Both the position numbers and the translations under genes were made by a program. A DNA stretch of 64,000 bases, from contig CAWCLF010000001.1 of the NCBI GenBank assembly GCA_963796325.1, positions 1,736,001 to 1,800,000 on the forward strand. Direction: 5' to 3'. The DNA comes from CAVYGN01 sp963796325 (GTDB lineage: Bacteria > Spirochaetota > Brevinematia > Brevinematales > JAOACQ01). The notes under the pieces were generated by a model. It saw only the letters and a list, made by a program, of their open reading frames with translations. It was not told the origin of the DNA and did no database searches. How positions within the stretch are numbered: the stretch's first letter is position 1; each line of letters starts with the position of its first letter. Shown here piece by piece: positions 43,407 to 52,314 of the stretch.

Positions 43407-44477
43407 TTATAGTTTCTTCCGGACAGAAATGGCGGATACATGAGATTCCTGAAGTGATTGCGATAAATTGGTCAATGCGCCGTTTTTCCAGTAGCAGGCG
43501 ACATGCGTATGGCCGTTATCGTAATACCACCATCCGCCCGCGTATACGTCGCTGCCGTATAGAGTGATAGCGTCGACCCTGGATGTAACGTTAGTAAGAG
43601 GAGGGTATGCCGTATCGTTTTTCCAGCAGCAGGCCAGGACGGTATGATCGTCGGTAAAACCGCCGCAGTATACGTCACCCGAGGCGCTTACAGCGATTGC
43701 GTTGATTGCAGATTGTGCATTCGTGAGAATATGTACGATTCCGTTTTTCCAGTAACAGGCATTGGTGCCGCAAACACCGCCGGCATATATGTCGGATCCG
43801 CTGACCGCGATGGCATAGACGCTGGAAGTTATATCATTCGTGAGGGTGATTTGGACCCCGTTCGTCCATATGAAAGCGACATTGCAGGTGCCGTTGTAAT
43901 ATGAGCCTCCGAAATACATTACAGGCCCGTTCACGACGAATGTCTTATTGTTAATAAAGGTTGAAGGTGTACCGAGGCCTGCAGGAGTATTAATGGCGCC
44001 GTTCTTCCAGTAAACATACCCTGGATTGCCGAGGCTGTCGTTAGTCCCCCCGAGAACATATATATCCGAACCGCTGACAGCCACGGAAGTAAGATAGTAA
44101 TCGGGACTAAAAATTGTATTGATTCCGTTAGTCCATAAAAACGAATTCAATGTACCGTTGCCGCCGACCGCCGATATGAGGGACCCGTTTACAGATAGCT
44201 GATATACGCAGGATGTTGAATTATTAATAAGGTTTCCGTAGCCGTTTTTCCAGTAGCAGGCGACTAAGGAACTGTTCCCGTCATAGCTGTCGCCTCCGGC
44301 GAATACGTCAGGTTCGTCGCTGGACGAGCTGCTTAAGGATGAACTGCTCGATGAGCTGGTCGACTGGCTGCTGGAGGAAGAGGAATTGCTGCTGCTGCTA
44401 TTACCCGGGTGGACGGCGCATGCAGCTAAGAATGATATAACTGCTGCTGACAGGATCCAATGGATTGATCTTTTCAT
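43407..44477 (-). CDS. ACYWKNG-repeat lipoprotein with poly-Ser tether
   Basis: 356 residues. Lipoprotein signal with FLAACAVHPG, a tether of about 25 mostly serine residues, then roughly seven copies of a unit of about 40 residues. Each copy has the pattern SDVYAGG...ACYWKNG...T/L plus a VDAIAVSGSDIY-like strand. This is probably a beta-propeller-like surface protein. A frameshifted two-repeat relative lies at 16054-16498. The relation of the two suggests an amplified paralogous family. Confidence 0.78.
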   Translation of the reverse strand: MKRSIHWILSAAVISFLAACAVHPGNSSSSNSSSSSSQSTSSSSSSSLSSSSSDEPDVFAGGDSYDGNSSLVACYWKNGYGNLINNSTSCVYQLSVNGSLISAVGGNGTLNSFLWTNGINTIFSPDYYLTSVAVSGSDIYVLGGTNDSLGNPGYVYWKNGAINTPAGLGTPSTFINNKTFVVNGPVMYFGGSYYNGTCNVAFIWTNGVQITLTNDITSSVYAIAVSGSDIYAGGVCGTNACYWKNGIVHILTNAQSAINAIAVSASGDVYCGGFTDDHTVLACCWKNDTAYPPLTNVTSRVDAITLYGSDVYAGGWWYYDNGHTHVACYWKNGALTNLSQSLQESHVSAISVRKKL

Positions 44478-44511
44478 ATTTTAACCCCAAACACAAAAAT
44501 TTAACGGGATA

Positions 44512-44540
44512 ATTATGCAGGTTATGTTAATGTTTTACAA
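44512..44540 (-). promoter_or_regulatory. sigma70-type promoter for the repeat lipoprotein
   Basis: On the minus strand: TTGTAA (44540-44535), 17 bp spacer, CATAAT (44517-44512). Confidence 0.5.
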
Positions 44541-44649
44541 TGGAACTTTTGTACCGTTTTCCAGCAGGGCACAAAAATTTTTCTTGAATTTCCTGATTTT
44601 TGCGGTATTTATTTTTTTAAATCATAATTTCAATTAAAGGTATCTATAA

Positions 44650-44781
44650 ATGAAAATTTCAGTAATTTTGGGCCATCCCGATATAAAAAGTTTCAATTAT
44701 GCTATAGCGAATTCGGCATGGAGTCTCTTAAAGCTTGCGGCCGCAGAATCTCTGCTTTTCCCGCAGGCTGATAATTTATAA
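44650..44781 (+). pseudogene. truncated NAD(P)H quinone reductase-like remnant
   Basis: A 43-residue frame from ATG 44650, with AAAGG upstream. MKISVILGHPDIKSFNYAIA is the start of the flavodoxin-like NAD(P)H:quinone oxidoreductase family (KefF/MdaB type), but the frame ends after one alpha/beta unit. The remaining sequence to 44800 shows no matching continuation, so it is a deletion remnant. Confidence 0.5.
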
Positions 44782-44815
44782 ATTTATAAGTATTTAAGAT
44801 TTCTTGGAGGATTAT

Positions 44816-45220
44816 ATGATCGACAGAATGAGCGAAGAAATGGTAAAGGCCTTAATAGAAACTCTTCCCGTCGAAATCACTATTATCGATGCAAATGACG
44901 AAGTGGCCGGCTGGAACCGCCATGAAACGAGGTTATTCTTCCGGCCGCTGACCTCGATGGGGCTCAACTTCAGGGAATGCCACCCAAAGGAAAGCCTTCC
45001 CAAGGTAGTCGAGATAGTCGAACAGATGAAGTCCGGGGAAAGGGACAGGGCCCGGTTCTGGATCGACCTGGAGGTCGGGAAGGGAGAAAAAAAACACAAG
45101 ATCCTTATCGAATTTTACGCTCTACGCGATCAAACCGGCAAGTATATCGGCTGCATGGAATGTACTCAGGATATTGAGGAAATTTCCTCTCTTAAGGGTG
45201 AAAAAAGGCTCCTTGACTAG
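44816..45220 (+). CDS. PAS-domain protein, DUF438-like
   Basis: 134 residues from ATG 44816, chosen because TTGGAGG lies just upstream. Single PAS-like domain: TLPVEITIIDANDEVAGWNRHET, NFRECHPKESLPKVVEIVEQMKSGERD, LIEFYALRDQTGKYIGCMECTQDI. The CHPKES region matches the PAS found in DUF438 proteins, which often bind heme or sense redox. There is no output domain. The gene ends immediately beside the convergent GNAT gene. Confidence 0.78.
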   Translation: MIDRMSEEMVKALIETLPVEITIIDANDEVAGWNRHETRLFFRPLTSMGLNFRECHPKESLPKVVEIVEQMKSGERDRARFWIDLEVGKGEKKHKILIEFYALRDQTGKYIGCMECTQDIEEISSLKGEKRLLD

Positions 45221-46177
45221 TCAGTTGTTGATATAATGAAAGGCGACGCCCGTGTAGCTGAGATGAAAACCTGCATCCTCTGCCGCTTCCAGGAGATGCG
45301 TATTTTCTGCATCGAGCCATAATTCCAGGAGACAGTAGCCCTTTAGTCTCGATTTTATGTCTTTGAGGAGTTCCGTTTCGGTTTTAACCTGTTTTTTACC
45401 CTCTTCAGCTATCACATCAAGAATTTTATATACCTGGCTTTCGGTCTGGAGGGTTCTTCTTGTTATTTCATCGCTGCCTACGTTGATGAAACCTGAAGTA
45501 TTGCCCTTCGGGCCGTATACATAGCAGCCTGTTTTACCCTTGTAAAGGCTCCTCCTTGCATTATCCGCAAGGTAATCGAGAAGCCTTTTTTTATCGATGA
45601 GCCTTTCTTTAAGAAGAGAAACCGGGCGTGATAATTTTCCCAGGAACCTGTCTATTTCAGCCGGTTCGGGGATCCTGATTTTTTCATTCAGGCAGCTTTC
45701 GATATTTTTGCCGTTATTATAGAACCTGAAGATGTGCCAGCCCATCCGGAAATGGAAATTGCAGCTTTCATAGATCTGGATTGCAGGGTAATTATAAAAG
45801 TCCGTTCCCACGGTAATTATCTTTGCCCCGGTTTTCAGGAGGTTATCCAGGGCCTTTTCCACGAGGCGCTTTCCTATCCCCTTTCCCCTGAAATCATTAT
45901 GAACGGCAAGCAGGAGTATGCTTCCTATTCTGCAGTTAACTGCATCCGAAAGGGGCCGGTTTATCGAATAATTGACGTATCCCGCAATTGAACCGTTTTC
46001 TTCCGCTACTATGGAAACCGAGTTGGGGGAGAGAAGCATGTCATAAGCGAAAGCGGGGTAATTTAATAGGGAGATTTCCTTCATATGAGGATCAAAAAGA
46101 TAGGGGGATTTCTCGAACAATCTGGATAATTCGATAAGTTCGGGCATGTCGCTGTTGACTGATTCCCTGTAAGTCAT
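45221..46177 (-). CDS. GNAT-family N-acetyltransferase
   Basis: 318 residues. The N-terminal half is a typical GNAT fold with the acetyl-CoA motif FRGKGIGKRLVEKALDNLL and NYPAIQIYESCNFHFRMG. The C-terminal half (about 190-318) looks like a second, weaker GNAT-like domain without a clear acetyl-CoA loop. It acts in the cytoplasm on an unknown substrate. Its 3' end is flush with the PAS gene. Confidence 0.78.
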   Translation of the reverse strand: MTYRESVNSDMPELIELSRLFEKSPYLFDPHMKEISLLNYPAFAYDMLLSPNSVSIVAEENGSIAGYVNYSINRPLSDAVNCRIGSILLLAVHNDFRGKGIGKRLVEKALDNLLKTGAKIITVGTDFYNYPAIQIYESCNFHFRMGWHIFRFYNNGKNIESCLNEKIRIPEPAEIDRFLGKLSRPVSLLKERLIDKKRLLDYLADNARRSLYKGKTGCYVYGPKGNTSGFINVGSDEITRRTLQTESQVYKILDVIAEEGKKQVKTETELLKDIKSRLKGYCLLELWLDAENTHLLEAAEDAGFHLSYTGVAFHYINN

Positions 46178-46242
46178 TTATACGGTCCATGAAACTTGAA
46201 GTTTTCCTCTTAACGCAAGGCTCAAAAAACAAATCATGAATT

Positions 46243-46271
46243 ATTATAATAAAACATGATTTTTTAAGCAA
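46243..46271 (-). promoter_or_regulatory. sigma70-type promoter for the GNAT gene
   Basis: On the minus strand: TTGCTT (46271-46266), 17 bp spacer, TATAAT (46248-46243). Confidence 0.55.
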
Positions 46272-46284
46272 TAGAGAAAAATAT

Positions 46285-46312
46285 GGCCGGACCCTTAAAA
46301 AATGGTCCGGCC
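46285..46312. other. perfect 9 bp stem hairpin
   Basis: GGCCGGACC (46285-46293) pairs with GGTCCGGCC (46304-46312) around a 10 nt A-rich loop. On the minus strand it is followed by ATATTTTTCTC, so it would resemble a terminator or attenuator upstream of the GNAT promoter. No gene on that strand ends just upstream of it. Confidence 0.4.
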
Positions 46313-46474
46313 GAAATGTTAAACCCCCCGCCAGTATATTTATTATTATATGGAAAACCGGATATTTTAGTCAATACGCCTTTTTACGTATTTTTCATAA
46401 TTTTTACCCAAAATAATTCAAGGAATATTTGGTTTTAATTATTATTGACATTTTTCCGGTTTCAATATGTTTAT

Positions 46475-46503
46475 TTGTTAAATCTCATGAAATAATTTAT
46501 AAT
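46475..46503 (+). promoter_or_regulatory. sigma70-type promoter for PFOR
   Basis: TTGTTA (46475-46480), 17 bp spacer, TATAAT (46498-46503), about 53 bp before the PFOR start. An additional TTGACA at 46445 has no well-spaced -10. Confidence 0.6.
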
Positions 46504-46556
46504 ATTGGCAGTTTTATTATCTCATGAATAGATGATTTTAGTTATGGAGGAATCAA

Positions 46557-49500
46557 ATGTCTAAATCCATGAAGATGATGGATGGCTGCAACGCCGCAAG
46601 TCATGTTGCTTACGCCCTTTCGGAAGTTGCTGCGATCTATCCCATTACCCCTTCTTCGACGATGGCTGAATATTGTGATGAATGGGCCAGTGAAGGGAGA
46701 AAGAATATTTTCGGCAATGTATTGAAAATAACGGAAATGCAGTCGGAAGCGGGAGCTGCAGGCTCAGTTCATGGCTCGCTTCAGGCCGGAGCCCTGACGA
46801 CGACATTTACGGCATCCCAGGGCCTTTTACTTATGATCCCCAATATGTATAAAATAGCAGGCGAACTTTTACCCTGCGTTTTCCATGTAAGCGCGAGGAC
46901 AGTTGCTGCCCATGCATTGTCGATTTTCGGCGATCATTCCGATGTAATGGCCTGCAGGCAGACAGGGTTTGCCATGCTTGCGACGGGTTCCGTCCAGGAA
47001 ATTCTCGACCTGGCTCCCATTGCACATATGGCCACCCTCAAAACACGTATTCCATTTCTTCACTTTTTTGACGGATTCAGGACTTCTGCCGAAATCCAGA
47101 AGGCTGAAGCCCTTGATTATTCCGATTATGAAAAAATACTTGATAAAAAAGCCCTTGATGAATTCAGGAACAGGGCCCTTTCGCCTGAAAACCCTGTTAC
47201 AAGAGGTACGGCCCAGAATCCGGACATATTTTTCCAGGCCAAGGAAGCATCGAATAAATTTTATGATGCCGTTCCGGATGCCGTCGAAGAATGCATGAAG
47301 GAAATGAAGAAACTGACGGGACGCGAATATCATCCTTTCGACTTTTACGGCGCTCCTGACGCTGAAAACATAATAATTGCAATGGGGTCGGTTACCGACC
47401 TCTTAAAACCCGTCATCGATTTCCTGGTTAAAAAGGGTGAAAAAGTCGGTATGATCGCAGTTCACCTTTACAGGCCGTTTTCGGAAAAATACTTTTTCAA
47501 GGTTCTTCCATCAACGGTAAAGAAGATAGCGGTTCTTGACAGGACAAAAGAACCCGGATCGCCGGGAGAACCCCTTTACCTCGATATTAAGAATCTTTTT
47601 TACGGGAAGGAAAAATCCCCGGTTATCGTCGGCGGAATATACGGCTTGAGTTCCAAGGACACAACCCCGGAACAGGTGATAGCTGTTTTTGAAAACAATA
47701 AATTGAAGGAGCCGAAAAACCGTTTCACCGTGGGTATTGTGGATGATGTCACTAATAAATCGCTTCCCCTTGGTGAAAGCGTCGATGTATGCCCGGAAGG
47801 CACAGTCGAAGTTAAATTCTACGGTATAGGCGGAGACGGAACTGTCGGCGCTAACAAAAATTCGATCAAAATTATCGGCGACAACACGGATAAGTATACA
47901 CAGGCATATTTTGCATATGACTCGAAGAAATCCGGCGGCATAAGCATTTCCCACCTGCGTTTCGGCGACAAACCCCTTCACCTGCCTTATTATATAACAA
48001 GGCCTGATTTTGTAGCCTGTCATGTGCCTTCATATCTTGACAAATATGATATGCTGAGAGGTTTGAAGAAAGGCGGGACATTCCTGCTGAACAGCATATG
48101 GGATAAAAAAGAGGTTGTGAATCATCTGCCGGACTCCATGAAAAAATACATGGCCGAGAACGATATTAAATTCTATATTATGAATGCGACTGCGATAGCT
48201 GAAGAAATAGGACTGGGCGGAAGGATCAATACGATCATGCAGTCTGCATTTTTCAAACTTTCCGGCATCATTGCTTATGATGAAGCTGTCAAGCTGATGA
48301 AAAAGGCGATTTATAAATCCTACGGCAGAAAGGGCGATGAAATCGTAAATATGAACTACGCTGCCGTCGATAAAGGCGGCGAACCAGTCAAAATCGATAT
48401 TCCCGCCGCATGGAAAATTCTTGAAATCAAAAAGGATGATAAAAATAAAGACCTTCCGGAATTTATAAGAAACGTAATGATTCCCATCAACGCCCAGGAA
48501 GGCGACGACCTTCCTGTGAGCGCTTTCAGTGGACGCGAAGACGGGACATTCCCGCCGGCCACGACACAGTACGAGAAGAGGGGAATAGCGATCAATATAC
48601 CGGAATGGGTGCCTGAATATTGCATTCAATGCAACCAGTGTTCCTTTGTATGTCCTCATGCAGTAATACGGCCTTTCCTGATCGATGAAAAAGAAATGAA
48701 GGGACTGCCTTCCGGGACTAAAACCCTAAAAGCGATCGGAAAAGGGCTTGAAAGCTACCAGTATAAGATCCAGGTCAGCCCGCTTGACTGCACAGGCTGC
48801 GGGAATTGCGCCGATATCTGCCCCGGAAAACAGAATAATAAGTCCCTTGTTATGAAACCGCTTGGAAGCCAGAATAATGAAATCGAAAAATGGAATTATA
48901 TATCGGCGAATGTGACTTATAAGGATACCTTGATGGAAAAAACGACGATCAAGGGAAGCCAGTTTTCGAGACCTTTATTCGAATTTTCAGGGGCATGCGC
49001 CGGATGCGGTGAAACGTCTTATATAAAAGTCATAACCCAGCTTTTCGGCGACAGGATGATGGTCGCTAATGCGACCGGGTGTTCATCCATATACGGAGGC
49101 TCTGCACCCGCCACTCCTTATTGCGTCAACGATAAAGGGTTCGGGCCCTCCTGGGCGAATTCCCTTTTTGAAGATAACGCCGAATACGGCTACGGAATGG
49201 TCCTTGCCGACTACCAGTTCAAGGAAAAAATTGAAACAATGATGAAAAATGCGATTAAAGACGGTGTTTCCCCGGAAATTAAAACTGCGTTTGAAGAATG
49301 GATGAACGGCCATAATAATGCCGCCGCTTCAGTAACTTCTTCAAAAAAGATCAGGGAGCTCCTGAAAAACGAAAAATCAGGCCTCCTTGGAGAAATAAAG
49401 AAGCTTGATAAATTTCTTATCAAGAAATCGCACTGGGTTATAGGCGGAGACGGCTGGGCTTATGATATAGGTTACGGCGGCCTCGACCATGTTCTCGCAT

Positions 49501-50072
49501 CGGGAGCCGATATCAATCTATTGGTTCTTGACACTGAAGTTTATTCCAATACCGGAGGACAGGCTTCCAAATCTACTCCTACGGCAGCAATTGCAAAGTT
49601 TGCCGCTTCAGGTAAAAAGATTAGGAAAAAGGACCTGGGTATGATGGCTATAAGCTACGGCTACGTATATGTCGCCCAGGTGGCTATTGGAGCAAACAAA
49701 GTTCAATTTTTAAAAGCTATCTCCGAAGCTGAAAGCTATCCGGGACCTTCCATAATTATCGCTTATGCTCCCTGTATCAACCACGGTATTCATGCAGGAA
49801 TGGGAAAGTCTCAGGAGGAAGAAGAGAGGGCTGTTAAAGCGGGTTACTGGCATCTTTACCGGTATAATCCCCTCTTGTTGAAGGAAGGCAAGAATCCGTT
49901 TACTCTTGATTCGAAGGAACCTTCGGAAAGCTTCCGTGATTTCCTGATGGGCGAAGTCAGGTATTCGTCCCTTGTTAAAACCTTCCCCGACAAAGCGGAA
50001 GAGCTTCTGAAAATTTCTGAAGCGGACTCCAGGATCAGATACCAGAATTACAAAAGGCTTGCCGGGCAATAA
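46557..50072 (+). CDS. nifJ: pyruvate:ferredoxin (flavodoxin) oxidoreductase
   Basis: 1171 residues, the single-chain homodimeric PFOR length, with a GGAGG ribosome-binding site. The N-terminal pyrimidine-binding domain carries AIYPITPSSTMAEYCDEWA. Next come the transketolase-like and gamma domains, two 4Fe-4S clusters (CIQCNQCSFVCPHAV and CTGCGNCADICP), a third cluster region starting CAGCGE, and the TPP-binding loop GGDGWAYDIGYGGLDH with DTEVYSNTGGQASK. The enzyme converts pyruvate and CoA to acetyl-CoA and CO2 with reduction of ferredoxin, the core step of anaerobic fermentation. It is a single-gene transcription unit with promoter and terminator. Confidence 0.95.
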   Translation: MSKSMKMMDGCNAASHVAYALSEVAAIYPITPSSTMAEYCDEWASEGRKNIFGNVLKITEMQSEAGAAGSVHGSLQAGALTTTFTASQGLLLMIPNMYKIAGELLPCVFHVSARTVAAHALSIFGDHSDVMACRQTGFAMLATGSVQEILDLAPIAHMATLKTRIPFLHFFDGFRTSAEIQKAEALDYSDYEKILDKKALDEFRNRALSPENPVTRGTAQNPDIFFQAKEASNKFYDAVPDAVEECMKEMKKLTGREYHPFDFYGAPDAENIIIAMGSVTDLLKPVIDFLVKKGEKVGMIAVHLYRPFSEKYFFKVLPSTVKKIAVLDRTKEPGSPGEPLYLDIKNLFYGKEKSPVIVGGIYGLSSKDTTPEQVIAVFENNKLKEPKNRFTVGIVDDVTNKSLPLGESVDVCPEGTVEVKFYGIGGDGTVGANKNSIKIIGDNTDKYTQAYFAYDSKKSGGISISHLRFGDKPLHLPYYITRPDFVACHVPSYLDKYDMLRGLKKGGTFLLNSIWDKKEVVNHLPDSMKKYMAENDIKFYIMNATAIAEEIGLGGRINTIMQSAFFKLSGIIAYDEAVKLMKKAIYKSYGRKGDEIVNMNYAAVDKGGEPVKIDIPAAWKILEIKKDDKNKDLPEFIRNVMIPINAQEGDDLPVSAFSGREDGTFPPATTQYEKRGIAINIPEWVPEYCIQCNQCSFVCPHAVIRPFLIDEKEMKGLPSGTKTLKAIGKGLESYQYKIQVSPLDCTGCGNCADICPGKQNNKSLVMKPLGSQNNEIEKWNYISANVTYKDTLMEKTTIKGSQFSRPLFEFSGACAGCGETSYIKVITQLFGDRMMVANATGCSSIYGGSAPATPYCVNDKGFGPSWANSLFEDNAEYGYGMVLADYQFKEKIETMMKNAIKDGVSPEIKTAFEEWMNGHNNAAASVTSSKKIRELLKNEKSGLLGEIKKLDKFLIKKSHWVIGGDGWAYDIGYGGLDHVLASGADINLLVLDTEVYSNTGGQASKSTPTAAIAKFAASGKKIRKKDLGMMAISYGYVYVAQVAIGANKVQFLKAISEAESYPGPSIIIAYAPCINHGIHAGMGKSQEEEERAVKAGYWHLYRYNPLLLKEGKNPFTLDSKEPSESFRDFLMGEVRYSSLVKTFPDKAEELLKISEADSRIRYQNYKRLAGQ

Positions 50073-50092
50073 ATTTAATTAATTGCATAATG

Positions 50093-50129
50093 CGGCGGAT
50101 AAGCCATGAGGTTATCCGCCGTTTTTTTT
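50093..50129 (+). terminator. Rho-independent terminator after PFOR
   Basis: CGGCGGATAA (50093-50102) pairs perfectly with TTATCCGCCG (50112-50121) around a 9 nt loop and is followed by eight T's. This is the clearest terminator in the window. Confidence 0.9.
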
Positions 50130-50180
50130 GTATTTTTATTATATAGGTTAATGATTATTGCTAATTTAGCCGAAAAATAG

Positions 50181-50198
50181 AAATGGAAATTTCCATTT
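50181..50198. promoter_or_regulatory. 18 bp perfect palindrome, operator candidate
   Basis: AAATGGAAATTTCCATTT is fully self-complementary. It sits about 45 bp upstream of the start of the two-TM GAF-like gene, between the PFOR terminator and that gene. Binding by a dimeric regulator is possible; it could also be a chance AT-rich palindrome. Confidence 0.35.
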
Positions 50199-50242
50199 TT
50201 TGACTTTCGATCTGTGTTTTGACACCTGTAAGGGGATACCGT

Positions 50243-52261
50243 ATGGCAAAGAAAAAAACCCTCCTTGTTCTGCTCCTTGTTGTATCTTTAGCTTTAATGC
50301 TTGTAATAGTTTATTTTATAAAAACGAGGTACGGGTATTTCGGTTATTCATACCACCAGTATATAGAAGACATGGCGCTGAAGTATGATGCCGCGGTTGA
50401 AACCAACCTGAGTAAAATTAACTCTGATATTCAATATCTGTCAAAAGATAACCTTGTAAAATCGGTATTTGTAAGTTCCGGAAAAGGTGAATCCACGGGA
50501 AATTATTATCCCGATTTCGATAAAATCAGGAATGCCATTGAAGATTGCCAGAAGCTCCAGATCCTGGATTTTGACGGAAAGATAATATTTTCAGTAGACA
50601 CAAATGAAATAAATAAAATTAAAATTGTACGCCAGATAATGACTGCGGTTAAAGACCATTTTCTTACCAATGATTTTGCTTATATCTACCTTCTCAACAA
50701 AGATCTCTTGGCCTCGTTTTATTCTGTCCCGGTTGAAAATACTTCTACAACCAACGGAGGGTTCGTTGTTCTCTATTATAAAATGAACAAGCTTTTTTCG
50801 GGTATTCCCAGGGGTTCTATCGTTGCCGACGGGGCAATATCGAACCTTCTTGTTACAAGCAGGATGTTTTTGAACAATAATAAGGTTAACTATCTCATGG
50901 ATTATATGAAAAACCCCGAAACGTTTACAAAAATTGAAACGAACGAAAAGAGCGTGTATGTAGTAAGGAAAAATATACATGGCATAGAACTATTATATTA
51001 CCCTTCAAATGAAAAGTTTATTCCGATCCTTGGAGGTATAGCTCTGACTGCATGCCTTTTGCTGTTTTTCCTTGTTGTGACCGCTCTTGTACTTATTTTA
51101 AGAGATGAAAAGGTAATACAGGACATGCCGGTCAAACCCGTCAATGTCTCAATCCATGAAGAACCGGTTCAGCCGGAAAAGCCTGATGAATTGAAGGATC
51201 TGATAAAGGATATTGAAGAGAACAAACCCTACGGTGAAAGCGAGGCGAAAAAAGGGATCGAAGATATGATAATGGCTAACGGTATTCACCTGACTGAAGC
51301 GATGCCCGAAATATCTTCGGAATATATGGATATGGAAGCCGGAACCCCTTCAGCCGGTGAAAAGATAAAGCAGCCTGAAAAATTGGAAATCCCCGAACCT
51401 TCCCAGGCTGTTCCGGAAAATCTCGAAACATATGATTTTATAAAACCTTCCAGGGAAACGGATCTTTTTGCTGAAGAAGAACGCATTTTAAGCAGCATAG
51501 AGTCCCAGGCGCCTGCCAGGGAAGAAAAAACTCCATCGCAGCACGAAACGGCGGAAGAAGATGAATTCATTTTAAATGAATCTTTTAATGAGAATGAGTT
51601 TCCGGGCATTGAAACCGGTTTGAAAAGCGAGCAGAAGGAAGAAATACCCGAATTCGAACCATTTAAATTTGACCTGGAAGATATTAAAAAAGAAGAACCG
51701 GCTAATGAAGAAATCAAAGCCGGGGATGAAATGTTTGAAATAACAGCCGAAGAAATGCCGCCTCTGTCTGAACTTGACCAGGCGGTTGAAACAATATCGC
51801 TGGATGCCGGTGAGATTGCAATGTCCGAGCCTCCTCAAAAACTAAGCACTATATATACGGTAGAAGATTACGGTAAAGTCGCCGTAGATCTTGCAAAAAA
51901 CAGTCTTAACATAAACAGGATATTGATAATGAAAAGGGAAGGGGAAAAATTCCGGCCGATACAGAGTAGCGGCTATAAAAACGGCGAAATTAAAATGCAG
52001 GCGGATGATCCGGTTATCACATTGTTCCTGTCTAAACTTAAAGGCCTTGATATCAAGGGAAACCTGAGCGCCAGCAGGTATCTGAATGAAAGGTTCGATC
52101 CGGCGGATCTTAATAATATTAATGAGATTTTTATTGTGCCGGTCGTTAAAAAGGAAAATGTCGTAGGCATAGCCGTTTATGCAAAAAATAAAGAAATTAA
52201 AGAACCTACCCATTATCAAAAAGCCGAACTCTTTAATATGAGCTTCCTCCAGGAAGAATGA
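50243..52261 (+). CDS. two-TM sensor-like protein with GAF-like C-terminal domain
   Basis: 672 residues from ATG 50243 (AAGGGG upstream, preferred to the ATG at 50219). TM1 is at about 6-28, then an extracytoplasmic domain of about 240 residues, TM2 (ILGGIALTACLLLFFLVVTALVLIL), and a long acidic Glu/Pro-rich cytoplasmic linker. The last 145 residues (IYTVEDYGKVAVDLAKNSLNINRILIMKREG and VPVVKKENVVGIAVYAK) have a GAF-like pattern. There is no histidine kinase, GGDEF, HAMP or methyl-accepting domain, so output is probably through protein contacts. Function unknown. Confidence 0.65.
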   Translation: MAKKKTLLVLLLVVSLALMLVIVYFIKTRYGYFGYSYHQYIEDMALKYDAAVETNLSKINSDIQYLSKDNLVKSVFVSSGKGESTGNYYPDFDKIRNAIEDCQKLQILDFDGKIIFSVDTNEINKIKIVRQIMTAVKDHFLTNDFAYIYLLNKDLLASFYSVPVENTSTTNGGFVVLYYKMNKLFSGIPRGSIVADGAISNLLVTSRMFLNNNKVNYLMDYMKNPETFTKIETNEKSVYVVRKNIHGIELLYYPSNEKFIPILGGIALTACLLLFFLVVTALVLILRDEKVIQDMPVKPVNVSIHEEPVQPEKPDELKDLIKDIEENKPYGESEAKKGIEDMIMANGIHLTEAMPEISSEYMDMEAGTPSAGEKIKQPEKLEIPEPSQAVPENLETYDFIKPSRETDLFAEEERILSSIESQAPAREEKTPSQHETAEEDEFILNESFNENEFPGIETGLKSEQKEEIPEFEPFKFDLEDIKKEEPANEEIKAGDEMFEITAEEMPPLSELDQAVETISLDAGEIAMSEPPQKLSTIYTVEDYGKVAVDLAKNSLNINRILIMKREGEKFRPIQSSGYKNGEIKMQADDPVITLFLSKLKGLDIKGNLSASRYLNERFDPADLNNINEIFIVPVVKKENVVGIAVYAKNKEIKEPTHYQKAELFNMSFLQEE

Positions 52262-52314
52262 TCCTTGTTTAAAAACTTAATTTGATTTATAATATTGATG
52301 CTACGGGAGTTAAA

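Larger units (their letters stand above)
46178..46556. other. intergenic region with divergent promoters
   Basis: 379 bp. It holds a promoter for the GNAT gene (46243-46271), a GC-rich hairpin (46285-46312) and a promoter for PFOR (46475-46503). No open frame is seen. Confidence 0.6.
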
